From positions 1-33,185 of the forward strand of contig CACZYF010000019.1 of NCBI GenBank assembly GCA_902785355.1: a stretch of 33,185 bases of DNA, read 5' to 3'. Origin of the DNA: an uncultured Ruminococcus sp. (GTDB lineage: Bacteria > Bacillota > Clostridia > Oscillospirales > Acutalibacteraceae). Position 1 is the stretch's first letter; each line of letters begins with the position of its first letter. The notes beneath the pieces were generated by a model. That model made no database searches. It was given only the letters and a program-made list of their open reading frames with translations, and was not told the DNA's origin. This document shows positions 1-7,454 of the stretch, piece by piece. The position numbers and the translations under genes were made by a program.

Positions 1-131
1 TTTTCCTCGCTCGTCGCTACGCTCCTCCCTCAGAAAACTCGAGGCAATCTACTACAGACTTAAGAATTGTTGCAACTTGCTATTGCAATTTGCGAAAAAG
101 ATTTGTATTACGAGTCTGCCAACATTTTTTG

Positions 132-169
132 CAAAAAAAAACAAAAGCCCGATATAATCGAGCTTTTGT
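132..169 (-). terminator. Intrinsic terminator of tRNA-Leu
   Basis: On the minus strand a 13-bp stem (arms at 141-153 and 157-169, one G-U pair) is followed by a run of about nine T (132-140). It starts at the 3' end of the tRNA-Leu gene, so it should end that transcript. Confidence 0.85.
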
Positions 170-171
170 GG

Positions 172-256
172 TGCAGGTAACAGGAGTTGAACCTGCATGA
201 GCGCAATGCTCACATGGACCTGAACCATGCGCGTCTGCCTATTCCGCCATACCTGC
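172..256 (-). tRNA. tRNA-Leu (anticodon CAG)
   Basis: The minus strand folds into a class II tRNA. The acceptor stem pairs GCAGGTA (250-256) with TACCTGC (173-179), and the anticodon stem CATGG/CCATG closes the loop TTCAGGT, giving anticodon CAG. A long variable arm (TGAGC/GCTCA) is present, as expected for leucine, and the T-arm loop is TTCAACT. The encoded CCA end lies at 169-171. It has its own promoter and terminator and so is a single-gene unit. Confidence 0.95.
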
Positions 257-276
257 ATGTTTATTTCACAAGCGTT

Positions 277-305
277 ATTATAGCAAATTCAAACAGGATT
301 GTCAA
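277..305 (-). promoter_or_regulatory. SigmaA-type promoter for tRNA-Leu
   Basis: The minus strand reads TTGACA (300-305), a 17-base spacer, then TATAAT (277-282). Both boxes match the vegetative consensus perfectly and lie about 20 bases upstream of the mature tRNA 5' end. Confidence 0.9.
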
Positions 306-366
306 TACTTATTTTTGAAAAACCAATCGGACAACAGGATTCCTTTAAGGGTTCCGCTGACAGATC

Positions 367-400
367 CGGCACGGTGAAGACGTCACTCCCCACCGTGCCG
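367..400 (-). terminator. GC-rich hairpin after the transglutaminase gene
   Basis: A perfect 10-bp inverted repeat (CGGCACGGTG at 367-376, complement at 391-400) lies just past the stop of the 989-residue gene. There is no T-run behind it, so it may stop transcription weakly or protect the mRNA 3' end. Confidence 0.4.
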
Positions 401-427
401 TTATCTGCCGGATAGATCAAGTGATCA

Positions 428-3397
428 TCACTTATAAGCTTCACTCCAGACAGCATTGGCGTTATCGAGCGTTAACTCCGTATGCCAATTCGACCTGCAA
501 GCCCAATAATGATCCTCCTTCATATAGGTGTTGTAATCCGGGACGTTAAAGCGCGGGAGTTCGGACTCCGGGTCGCAGTACAGCCACTTGCCGTCAACAT
601 AGACCTCCGCCCAGCCGTGAGGTGTGCCGGCACCGGTAGCGCCGACCGTGACTCGCACACGGTATCCGGCAATCTTCGCCATATAAGCAAAGCAGGCCGC
701 GTAGCAATAGCAGTTACCGCTGTGGTTCTTGAACATATCAAGAGCGATAGCAGGCATGGTCGAGCTGTCTTTCGGCGTATTGTAACGGCGCTCGTAAGGG
801 AAGTTGTGCGCAATATACAGATATCCGTACTTCATACGCTCCTCAAGGGTGTCGCCGCGGCAAACAGTCATCATAAACTTTGCTGCTTCGCGCATATCCT
901 CACCCATACAGCACACACCGTCGGGGTCGGCATAGACCCATCCTGTTGAGGCAGAACCTACGATCTGCCCTTTCGCAAGCGTACCGTTCTCGTTGTAATA
1001 ATAGGTCTGATCGTTAACGGTCACAAAGCCCTCAAGCAGCACGCCGTTCTCAAACGTGCGATCCACACCGTTCACGTTCACGGTACCGGTGTACGGTGAT
1101 CCGTTGCAATAATAAACCGTATTCGGTCGAAAGGCACTTAGCGGCTCGCCGTTCACACCCAGATAACGAAGCGTGTAACAGTAGATATGATCGATCTCCG
1201 CATTGTCATAATAAGTGGTTGCCGTTGTATCTCCGAGCTCAATCGGTTCTCCGCCGAGTTCACGGCGGTACAGACGATAAGAGGAAACGCCCTCTCTCGC
1301 CTGCCACTCAGTCGTATAACCGCCTTCTCCGTCATAATTCACAGACGTGAGCACAGGGGCTGCAAAGTAGGTATGCGTCCAACCGGAAGCGTTGAAATCC
1401 GTGACAAAGCTGCCGGCGCTGTTCAGTCCGCGCAGGGTATAGATGCGGGTTTCGCCATCAGCAACAGATGTATCGGTATATCCTGTTCCGTAGCAGGTAT
1501 CGAGACGCACCCAACCGTTACTACCCTTGTAATAAACACGGAAACAATCGACGCCGTCCATAGTGTTCCAGCTGATTTTCGCGCCGTCATCGGTGTTTTC
1601 GATGGAGGCGATCTCAGGGATCTCAAGACGGGTGATAGACTTGCCCGAATTGCAGTCGCTCATAAAACGGCTGCCGTCGGCAGTAATCATCCTGAGCGTA
1701 TAAGTATATTCAATACCGGTGTATGCGGATGTATCGGTATAGGATGTGTCCGTTGTCTGGATCAGGCATGTCCACGAAGAAGTCGCCGTCTTTCGATACA
1801 GGCGATAATCCTCTGCGCCGGACGTTCTGTTCCATGTGATCTCGATACCGTTCATGCCGGAGGTCAGCGACTTGATCTCAGGCGCCGCATAAAAGGTGTT
1901 GCTCCAGCCGTCGCGGTTAAAATCGCTGACAAACTTTCCCTTTGCGTCCACGGCACGCAATGTGTAGATGCGTTTCATACCGTTCACGACAGAGGTATCG
2001 ACATAGCTCTGTGCAGTCGTCTCAGTCAGACGAATCCAGCTGTTGTCACTCTTGTAGTAGACGCGGTAAGCATGAACGTTCGCCGGTTTTTTCCAACCCA
2101 GTTTGACCCCGCCGACAAGATTCTCGATCGAATCGATCGACGGCGGTACGGCAAAAACAGCCGACTTACCGCCGTTATGATCGCTGATAAGCCTGCCGTC
2201 GGCATCAACCGCTCGCAGGGTATAGGTATATGTACCGCCGCTTTGGACGTTTTTATCCAGAAAAGTATTGCCGCTTGTATGAGTCAGCCTCGTCCACGCG
2301 GATGAATCTGTTCTGCGATACACAACGTAAGCGGCTACGCCCGCCGTCCCGGTCCATTTGACGGTAATCCCGCTTTCGCTGACCGCCAGGCTGTCTATCA
2401 CGGGCGGTGCAAAAAAAGTATTTGTCCAACCCGTATGCTTGAAATCACTGACAAAGGCGTTCTTTTTATCCACGGCACGAACGGTATAAACGCGGTTCTC
2501 GCCGTTTTTAACCGAAGTATCGGTGTAGCTCAGGGACGCCGTCTGAGTCAAGCGCGTCCAGCCGGAGGCGCTCTTATGATACACGCGGTAGGCATAAGCG
2601 CCCGCGTATTTTCCCCAGCTCAGGCTGACGCCCTTACCGGTATTCGTTATCTTCGTGATAACGGGATAACCGATTCTGCATGTCAAGGCGGCAGAGGACT
2701 TGAACGGACTGATGAACTTCTTTCCATCCTCATTCACCATACGCACGGTATAATAATATGTCGTGCCGTTAACGGCAGTCTGATCGGTATAGGTGCTGTT
2801 TGTTATGTACTCTTTGATTCTTGTCCAGGAGGTAGAGGCGGTCTTGCGATAGACGATAAAGCGCTCACCCTCCCATTCAGGACGGCTCTCCCACGGGATA
2901 TTCCACTCCAAAAGCACGCCGCTCTCGGTGTTCTTGACGGTTTTAAGGAGGGGAGCGTCATAGTAAACATTACGCATGCCGTCATTATTGTAAACACTCG
3001 GAGCAGATGCGGTACTAAGCGTGTAGAAGCGCTCCTGCGCGTCTTTTACACTTCGATCGGTATAGCTTGTCCCGCTGACCTGCGCCAGCAGCTTCCACGA
3101 ATCGTCCGCGTTGTCCTTATAATATAACCCGTAGGAACCGGGCTTTTCCCAGCTGATGACAGCGCCGTTATGCTCATTCTGAATATTTGTGATCCGAGGC
3201 GCGCTCTGTGCTGCTGTCACGGCGAGAATATCGTCATCAGACGATGCTTCGTCCGCTTCATCAGGCGCGATATCAATCCCCGCACCCTGATCGGCAAGCG
3301 GAGCCTCCTCAGCATAAGTCGGCAGAGCCGGCAGCGCAGAGAACGCAAAGATCACAACTAAAATCGCCGATACTATTATTTTCTTATTTAGAATCAT
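428..3397 (-). CDS. Secreted transglutaminase-like protein with eight FN3-like repeats
   Basis: The 989-residue product starts with a signal peptide (about residues 1-29, ending PTYA|EEA). Eight tandem modules of about 87 residues follow (roughly 70-775), each with the fibronectin-III-like pattern ISW...YRVYYK...W.RL...YTDTSV..G...YTLRAV. A short cell-wall-binding-like segment comes next (YYYNENGTLAKGQ). The last 100 residues are a transglutaminase-core (papain-like) domain with a visible triad: Cys896 (GNCYCYA), His927 (PHGWAEVY) and Asp942 (CDPE). Proteins of this build usually act at the cell surface as proteases, amidases or crosslinkers; the substrate cannot be told from sequence. A TAGGAGG site 7-8 bases upstream supports the start. 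The repeats alternate between two types (see findings). It appears to be transcribed alone. Confidence 0.85.
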   Translation of the reverse strand: MILNKKIIVSAILVVIFAFSALPALPTYAEEAPLADQGAGIDIAPDEADEASSDDDILAVTAAQSAPRITNIQNEHNGAVISWEKPGSYGLYYKDNADDSWKLLAQVSGTSYTDRSVKDAQERFYTLSTASAPSVYNNDGMRNVYYDAPLLKTVKNTESGVLLEWNIPWESRPEWEGERFIVYRKTASTSWTRIKEYITNSTYTDQTAVNGTTYYYTVRMVNEDGKKFISPFKSSAALTCRIGYPVITKITNTGKGVSLSWGKYAGAYAYRVYHKSASGWTRLTQTASLSYTDTSVKNGENRVYTVRAVDKKNAFVSDFKHTGWTNTFFAPPVIDSLAVSESGITVKWTGTAGVAAYVVYRRTDSSAWTRLTHTSGNTFLDKNVQSGGTYTYTLRAVDADGRLISDHNGGKSAVFAVPPSIDSIENLVGGVKLGWKKPANVHAYRVYYKSDNSWIRLTETTAQSYVDTSVVNGMKRIYTLRAVDAKGKFVSDFNRDGWSNTFYAAPEIKSLTSGMNGIEITWNRTSGAEDYRLYRKTATSSWTCLIQTTDTSYTDTSAYTGIEYTYTLRMITADGSRFMSDCNSGKSITRLEIPEIASIENTDDGAKISWNTMDGVDCFRVYYKGSNGWVRLDTCYGTGYTDTSVADGETRIYTLRGLNSAGSFVTDFNASGWTHTYFAAPVLTSVNYDGEGGYTTEWQAREGVSSYRLYRRELGGEPIELGDTTATTYYDNAEIDHIYCYTLRYLGVNGEPLSAFRPNTVYYCNGSPYTGTVNVNGVDRTFENGVLLEGFVTVNDQTYYYNENGTLAKGQIVGSASTGWVYADPDGVCCMGEDMREAAKFMMTVCRGDTLEERMKYGYLYIAHNFPYERRYNTPKDSSTMPAIALDMFKNHSGNCYCYAACFAYMAKIAGYRVRVTVGATGAGTPHGWAEVYVDGKWLYCDPESELPRFNVPDYNTYMKEDHYWACRSNWHTELTLDNANAVWSEAYK

Positions 3398-3549
3398 ACT
3401 GCTTTCCTCCTAAACGCGATAAGATAGATGATCCTGTATGTTTGAATCTAAGCAAAAATAATTCTTATTCAGAATTTTCAAGAATGATATGCTGCACAAA
3501 TCCGGACCGATCTCCGAATACAGTTAGATATTAAGGTTGATATTTTCTA

Positions 3550-3592
3550 TAAAAGAACAAAGCGGGCACTGGATAGCGTCCGCCGTCTGCCC
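3550..3592 (-). terminator. Probable terminator of the M23/antiporter unit
   Basis: Downstream of the M23 gene on the minus strand, an imperfect hairpin (GGGCA/TGCCC with an inner GGA/TCC) is followed by the T-rich TTTGTTCTTTTAT. Confidence 0.45.
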
Positions 3593-3650
3593 CTGAACGA
3601 ATCGAGGGCACTTCTGTCATATCATATGCAGAATCCTCCCCCGATATACC

Positions 3651-4427
3651 TCAACGCTCGCTGTCAATAACGCTGAGCGGGTCGATCAACCTGTCCCCTA
3701 CCCTGATCTCGACATGCACATGCGTGCTGTCGTTTTCGCAGGGAATCATCCCGACCGTGCCGATCGTATCGCCGGCTTCGATCGTGCTGTCCTTCTCAAC
3801 GCTCAGATCGCTGTTCAGACCGCAGTAGTAAACCGTAAAGTCGCCGCAGTCCACCTCAACGATGATTCCGTATAATTCCGATGAAGAAATATTCTTCACT
3901 GTTCCGGCACACATGGCATAGACGCTCTCACCCTCCTCGGCTGAGAAATCACAACCTGTATGCGCACGGTAATCTTTCATCGTATTACTGTAGACGCTCT
4001 CTTCACTGTAAGGCTTGATGACATTCTGACTCTTAACAGGCCAGATCAGGCTCTCCTTTACGCGCAGTACCGCCTGTAACGGATCCAATCCGCCGATATG
4101 TGCAACGTCCTTTGTCTCGGGATTGGTCTCGCTGACGATTACACTGTGCTTTTCCGTCGGCTGTTCCGTCTCGGGCTCAGGTTCTGTTTCTTCATAAGCC
4201 TCGGTCTCAGCCGATACAGTCACGCCGGTCATCTCCTGCGCTACAGCGGCAGTCGGCGAGGATAAAGAGCCGAAGTAACTTTCGTCATCTTCTTCGGGCA
4301 TGTCACCGAACGACGTATATGCTGACCATACCGCCAGCCCTACCGCCATCATACAGATGGACAGGGCGATATAGAAGCTGACGCGCTCGGTCGGCTTTTT
4401 CGCTTTATTCTTTTTTATATTATTCAT
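3651..4427 (-). CDS. Membrane-anchored M23 (LytM) family peptidase, SpoIIQ-like in build
   Basis: This 258-residue protein has a basic N-terminus, one membrane segment (about residues 17-36), an acidic Glu/Thr-rich linker (about 40-120) and a C-terminal LytM/M23 domain. The zinc motifs are intact: HTGCD (His156, Asp160) and HVH (236-238). M23 enzymes are zinc endopeptidases that cut peptidoglycan cross-bridges or stems. The single N-terminal anchor and short length resemble the clostridial sporulation protein SpoIIQ, but M23 proteins with other roles look alike, and no sporulation neighbour is present. An AGGCG-type site (GGAGG, about 7-10 bases upstream) supports the start. It lies 61 bases after the antiporter gene on the same strand and may share its transcript. 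Confidence 0.8.
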   Translation of the reverse strand: MNNIKKNKAKKPTERVSFYIALSICMMAVGLAVWSAYTSFGDMPEEDDESYFGSLSSPTAAVAQEMTGVTVSAETEAYEETEPEPETEQPTEKHSVIVSETNPETKDVAHIGGLDPLQAVLRVKESLIWPVKSQNVIKPYSEESVYSNTMKDYRAHTGCDFSAEEGESVYAMCAGTVKNISSSELYGIIVEVDCGDFTVYYCGLNSDLSVEKDSTIEAGDTIGTVGMIPCENDSTHVHVEIRVGDRLIDPLSVIDSER

Positions 4428-4488
4428 ACTAAACGCCTCCGCCCATAGTATGAGCGAAAACGTCCGTTCTTATTCAATTATCACGCGA

Positions 4489-5466
4489 TTATCTCAGCGC
4501 CGCAAAAACGACGGTCGCGACATACATCAGGATCATCACGATACCCTCGCCGCGATTGATATGTTTCGTAAGTGAGAAGATATAAACCATAACGGAAGCT
4601 ATGATCAAGATCGCAAAATCAACCATCGAAGCAAAGTTGACCGGGATCGGATGAAGCGCGGCGGATACGCCGAGGATCATCAAAAGGTTAAAGATGTTGG
4701 AGCCGACCACATTGCCGACAGCGAGACCGTTCTCACCTTTACGAGCCGCAACAACTGAGGTTACAAGCTCCGGCAGCGAGGTGCCGACTGCTACGATCGT
4801 CAAGCCGATCAGCGTCTCGGACATACCGAATGCTGCGGCAATGTATTTTGCGGAATTGACAACAAACTGACCGCCCGCGATGATCAGCGCTACGCCGAAC
4901 AGAATGAACAGCACGCTCTTGAGCGGCGACATGGTTTTGACCGGCTCTCCCTCGGCTTTGTTCTTCTTCGCCGAAATGACCAGCATCGCGATATAACCGA
5001 TGAAAACGAGCAGCGCGACGATACCGATCGGACGGCTGACCGTCGCGACGTTATCCGTCATCTTCACCGTACCGAAATCCACACGACCTATCATGCCGAC
5101 GCCGAGCGCGACAAACAGCAGAAGCGTTGTAATGATGGAAAACGGAAAATCACGTCTGCAGATCACCTTATCGATCGGGACGGGCTTGATCAGCGCACAT
5201 ACGCCCAGCACCATCAACAGATTAAACAGGTTCGAACCGACAACATTACTCAGCGCGATCTCGTTAGAGCCCTTGAGCGCCGCCGAGGTACTGACGGCAA
5301 GCTCGGGAGCGCTTGTACCAAGCGCGACGATAGTCAATCCTATAATGACTGACGGCACCTTGAAGATCGCCGCGAGCGACGAACTGCCGTCTACAAAGAT
5401 ATCCGCGCCTTTGATAAGCGCGACAAAGCCCAAGATCAGCAGAACGATCTGCAACACCATTTCCAT
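4489..5466 (-). CDS. Calcium/sodium antiporter (CaCA family, YrbG-like)
   Basis: This 325-residue integral membrane protein has about ten hydrophobic segments arranged as two inverted halves. Each half carries an alpha-repeat signature of the CaCA family: GTSAPELAVS (residues 50-59) with SNVVGSNLFN (73-82), and GTSLPELVTS (228-237) with GNVVGSNIFN (251-260). The acidic residue in each PEL motif is the usual ion ligand. The family exchanges Na+ or H+ for Ca2+ across the cytoplasmic membrane and expels calcium. AGGAG lies about 6 bases before ATG. The length is typical for bacterial members and both halves are complete. Confidence 0.93.
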   Translation of the reverse strand: MEMVLQIVLLILGFVALIKGADIFVDGSSSLAAIFKVPSVIIGLTIVALGTSAPELAVSTSAALKGSNEIALSNVVGSNLFNLLMVLGVCALIKPVPIDKVICRRDFPFSIITTLLLFVALGVGMIGRVDFGTVKMTDNVATVSRPIGIVALLVFIGYIAMLVISAKKNKAEGEPVKTMSPLKSVLFILFGVALIIAGGQFVVNSAKYIAAAFGMSETLIGLTIVAVGTSLPELVTSVVAARKGENGLAVGNVVGSNIFNLLMILGVSAALHPIPVNFASMVDFAILIIASVMVYIFSLTKHINRGEGIVMILMYVATVVFAALR

Positions 5467-5581
5467 TTCTACTCCTCTTTCCCATTTAACCGCTTTCGTT
5501 TTGCTTTTATAGTATTTTCCGCTACGGATAAACCATGCGTTGTTATCCTATAAACGACAGGATTTATTCCGTCATCATGTC

Positions 5582-5615
5582 AAAAAGTAAGAACCCGCTT
5601 ATACAGCGGGTTCTT
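5582..5615 (-). terminator. Intrinsic terminator of tRNA-Val
   Basis: On the minus strand an 11-bp perfect stem (AAGAACCCGCT at 5605-5615, complement at 5589-5599) is followed by ACTTTTTG. It begins a few bases after the tRNA CCA end. Confidence 0.85.
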
Positions 5616-5626
5616 TTACTATTTGG

Positions 5627-5700
5627 TGGAGACTATTGGAATCGAACCAATGACCCCCTGCACGTCAAGCAGGTACTCTAACCAGCTGAGCTAAGCCTCC
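5627..5700 (-). tRNA. tRNA-Val (anticodon GAC)
   Basis: The minus strand forms a normal cloverleaf: acceptor GGAGGCT/AGTCTCC with one G-U pair, anticodon stem CCTGC/GCAGG closing loop TTGACGT (anticodon GAC), and T-loop TTCGATT. CCA is encoded at 5624-5626. The D-arm TTAGCTCAGCTGGTTAGAG is standard. Confidence 0.95.
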
Positions 5701-5719
5701 GTATTTATCTGACTTAGAT

Positions 5720-5748
5720 ATATTACCACATTTTATCATAAAATGCAA
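5720..5748 (-). promoter_or_regulatory. Promoter for tRNA-Val
   Basis: The minus strand reads TTGCAT (5743-5748), a 17-base spacer and TAATAT (5720-5725), about 20 bases before the tRNA 5' end. Confidence 0.7.
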
Positions 5749-5925
5749 GCATTATTTTTCAAGATAATAAAATTTCTCTCTTTATTCATTTGAAGCATGA
5801 GCAGGGTACCCGATACACAAGCTGCGGCACACGGATCGTCATACTGTTTGTATGCACCGATCAGCTCCTTATGCATAGGATGTATAGGGAGCCGACGCTC
5901 CCGAAAACACAGGAAAGGAAAAACA

Positions 5926-6789
5926 ATGGCTACCACATTTACCAATCAGGCCGCCCTGAGCTACAACGGCGGCACCGTGATGTCTAATATTGCTGTCGGC
6001 GTGATCGAGGGCAACCTCACCGTCAGTAAGGAAGCGATCGCAGAGAGCTACCGCATCGGCGACCGCATCACCTACGTTGTCAGCATCATCAACCGAAGTG
6101 ACAACGCGATCAGCGGACTGTCCGTCAACGACGACCTCGGCGCATATTCCTTTGAGCAAACCTCTGTTCAACCGCTGACTTACGCCGACGGCTCCGTGCA
6201 GTATTATGTCGACGGCGTTCTGCAAGCGGCTCCCGTCGTATCGACCGCTGATGGGCTGCAGTTCAGCGATATCACCGTCCCCGCAAACGGCAACACCATG
6301 CTGATCTATGACGCGACCGTCAACGAATTCGCGTCACCTGAGGATGGCGCCGAGATCATCAATACCGTCACCGTTACCGGCGCTTCGATCAGCGCGGTCA
6401 CCGACTCCGCAACGATCTCCGTCAAATCTGCACCCGAGCTTACTATCATCAAGACCATTGCACCGATTCCCGTCGCAGAAAACGGCGAGATCACCTATAC
6501 CTTCCGTCTTGAGAACAGCGGAAATACCGCTCTCACCGCTGCTGATAACGCAGTCATCAGCGACACCTTCGACCCCATTCTCGGCAACATCAGCGTCATG
6601 CTGAACGATGAACCGCTCATCGTAAAGAGCGGCTACGCCTACGACGAAGTCACAGGACTGTTCACCACAGTTGCCGGCCTGGTCGAAGTACCTGCGGCAA
6701 CATTTACGCAGGATTCTGTTACAGGCGCCTACAGCACGACTCCCGGTATCGCAACGCTCGTCATCACCGGTACTATCACAGGCGAATAA
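5926..6789 (+). CDS. DUF11-like repeat protein without signal peptide
   Basis: This 287-residue protein starts at the ATG after AGGAAAGG; the open frame extends 43 codons upstream, but that part has no ribosome site and an unconvincing, Cys- and Arg-rich translation. The protein has two Ig-like beta-rich modules (about 1-145 and 150-287) with the pattern YRIGDRITYVVSIINRSDNAISGLSVNDDLG and GEITYTFRLENSGNTALTAADNAVISDTF. These resemble DUF11/CARDB-type repeats of surface proteins. From memory, close relatives starting MA-TFTNQA-LSYN are common in Clostridia and usually called hypothetical. No signal peptide, membrane segment or sorting motif is visible, which is odd for this fold. A 6-bp GC-rich hairpin (5887-5902) stands just before the ribosome site. 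The function is unknown. Confidence 0.75.
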   Translation: MATTFTNQAALSYNGGTVMSNIAVGVIEGNLTVSKEAIAESYRIGDRITYVVSIINRSDNAISGLSVNDDLGAYSFEQTSVQPLTYADGSVQYYVDGVLQAAPVVSTADGLQFSDITVPANGNTMLIYDATVNEFASPEDGAEIINTVTVTGASISAVTDSATISVKSAPELTIIKTIAPIPVAENGEITYTFRLENSGNTALTAADNAVISDTFDPILGNISVMLNDEPLIVKSGYAYDEVTGLFTTVAGLVEVPAATFTQDSVTGAYSTTPGIATLVITGTITGE

Positions 6790-6819
6790 TTCGACATCAC
6801 ACTTAACCTCCGTAACCTT

Positions 6820-6855
6820 GCCCCGAGGGCTGAAAAGCTCCCGGGGCTTTGCTTT
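6820..6855 (+). terminator. Terminator of the DUF11-like gene
   Basis: The stem GCCCCG-GGGCT/AGCTCC-CGGGGC (arms 6820-6831 and 6836-6847, one mismatch and one G-U) with a four-base loop is followed by TTTGCTTT. It lies about 30 bases after the stop codon. Confidence 0.8.
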
Positions 6856-6914
6856 ACGACAGTTGCTTTAGCAAGATATCACATAAAATCGCTAAATTTT
6901 TTTTGAGAAAACAC

Positions 6915-6943
6915 TTGACAAACGGATTTTTATGCGCTAGAAT
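6915..6943 (+). promoter_or_regulatory. SigmaA-type promoter of the trpB T-box transcript
   Basis: TTGACA (6915-6920), a 17-base spacer and TAGAAT (6938-6943) lie directly ahead of the T-box leader. Transcription should begin near 6950. Confidence 0.88.
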
Positions 6944-6949
6944 ACGCAC

Positions 6950-7272
6950 ATAACAGAAAAACACCTAAACCTATGACGAAGAGTGAGTAAGCCTTATCAC
7001 TTGTCACCCAGAGAGCCGCAGATGGTGAGATTGCGACGGAGAAGCTAAGGCCGAATGGACTTCGGAGGGCGAACAGAACCGTAAGAGAAGTGTCGGGACA
7101 CAGCGCAGAGCAGCCTGACAGCCTGACTTACAGAGTATGTGAGACGGACTGACCCAACGTAAAGGAGGTCAGCGTATTTTTGTACGCGTGAGAGGGCGCT
7201 ATGGCGTCAAGCAGGGTGGCACCGCAGGTTATATTACCTGTCCCGGCAGAAATGCAGGGACGGGTTTTTTTA
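6950..7272 (+). promoter_or_regulatory. T-box riboswitch, tryptophan type
   Basis: The leader shows the stem I start GACGAAGAGTGAGTA (6975-6989), a candidate specifier loop GAATGGAC with codon TGG at 7056-7058, and the T-box AGGGTGGCACCGC (7213-7225). It ends in an intrinsic terminator: an 8-bp stem CCTGTCCC/GGGACGGG, with an inner GCA/TGC, then seven T (7265-7271). T-boxes sense uncharged tRNA: the specifier pairs with the anticodon and the TGGN bulge pairs with the acceptor end. Here N is C, which fits a tRNA with discriminator G, as in bacterial tRNA-Trp. Specifier, bulge and downstream trpB all point to tryptophan, so low charged tRNA-Trp should allow read-through into trpB. Confidence 0.93.
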
Positions 7273-7304
7273 TTCCATTTTAACTATTATTCTTTGGAGG
7301 AATT

Positions 7305-7346
7305 ATGAACTTATATTTATTAACAAAACGATGGCGTCGCAAATAA
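7305..7346 (+). CDS. Possible 13-residue leader ORF (MNLYLLTKRWRRK) between T-box and trpB
   Basis: A strong ribosome site, TTTGGAGGAATT, leads straight into an ATG and 13 codons ending CGA TGG CGT CGC AAA TAA. The mini-ORF starts 33 bases after the T-box terminator T-run and ends about 108 bases before trpB. It holds a single Trp codon in a very basic context. A small hairpin follows at about 7350-7371 (GATG-GGAC/GTCC-CATC). It could be a translated leader affecting trpB expression, the remains of a displaced gene start, or chance. Coding is inferred only from the ribosome site and position. Confidence 0.35.
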   Translation: MNLYLLTKRWRRK

Positions 7347-7454
7347 TTTGATGAGGACGGAGTCCCCATCATGTTCTCTGTTCACAAAGCAGGGCGGCGA
7401 AAAGCTCCCCTTCCACCATTCACCACTAATCACTTACAAAAAGGAGTCATCATT

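Noticed and set aside
1-57. Sequence TCGTCGCTACGCTCC with flanks, resembling the GGAGCGAAGCGACG core of dispersed palindromic repeats.
   Set aside because: Only a partial resemblance, cut by the window edge, with no second arm to support a repeat call.
1187-2305. Long plus-strand open frame opposite the transglutaminase gene.
   Set aside because: It lies antisense to strongly supported repeat coding, has no ribosome site and has no domain pattern; it is a by-product of codon bias in the real frame.
5797-5925. 43-codon upstream extension of the DUF11-like protein.
   Set aside because: No ribosome site precedes it, while AGGAAAGG fits the inner ATG; the extra translation is irregular and unlike the family.
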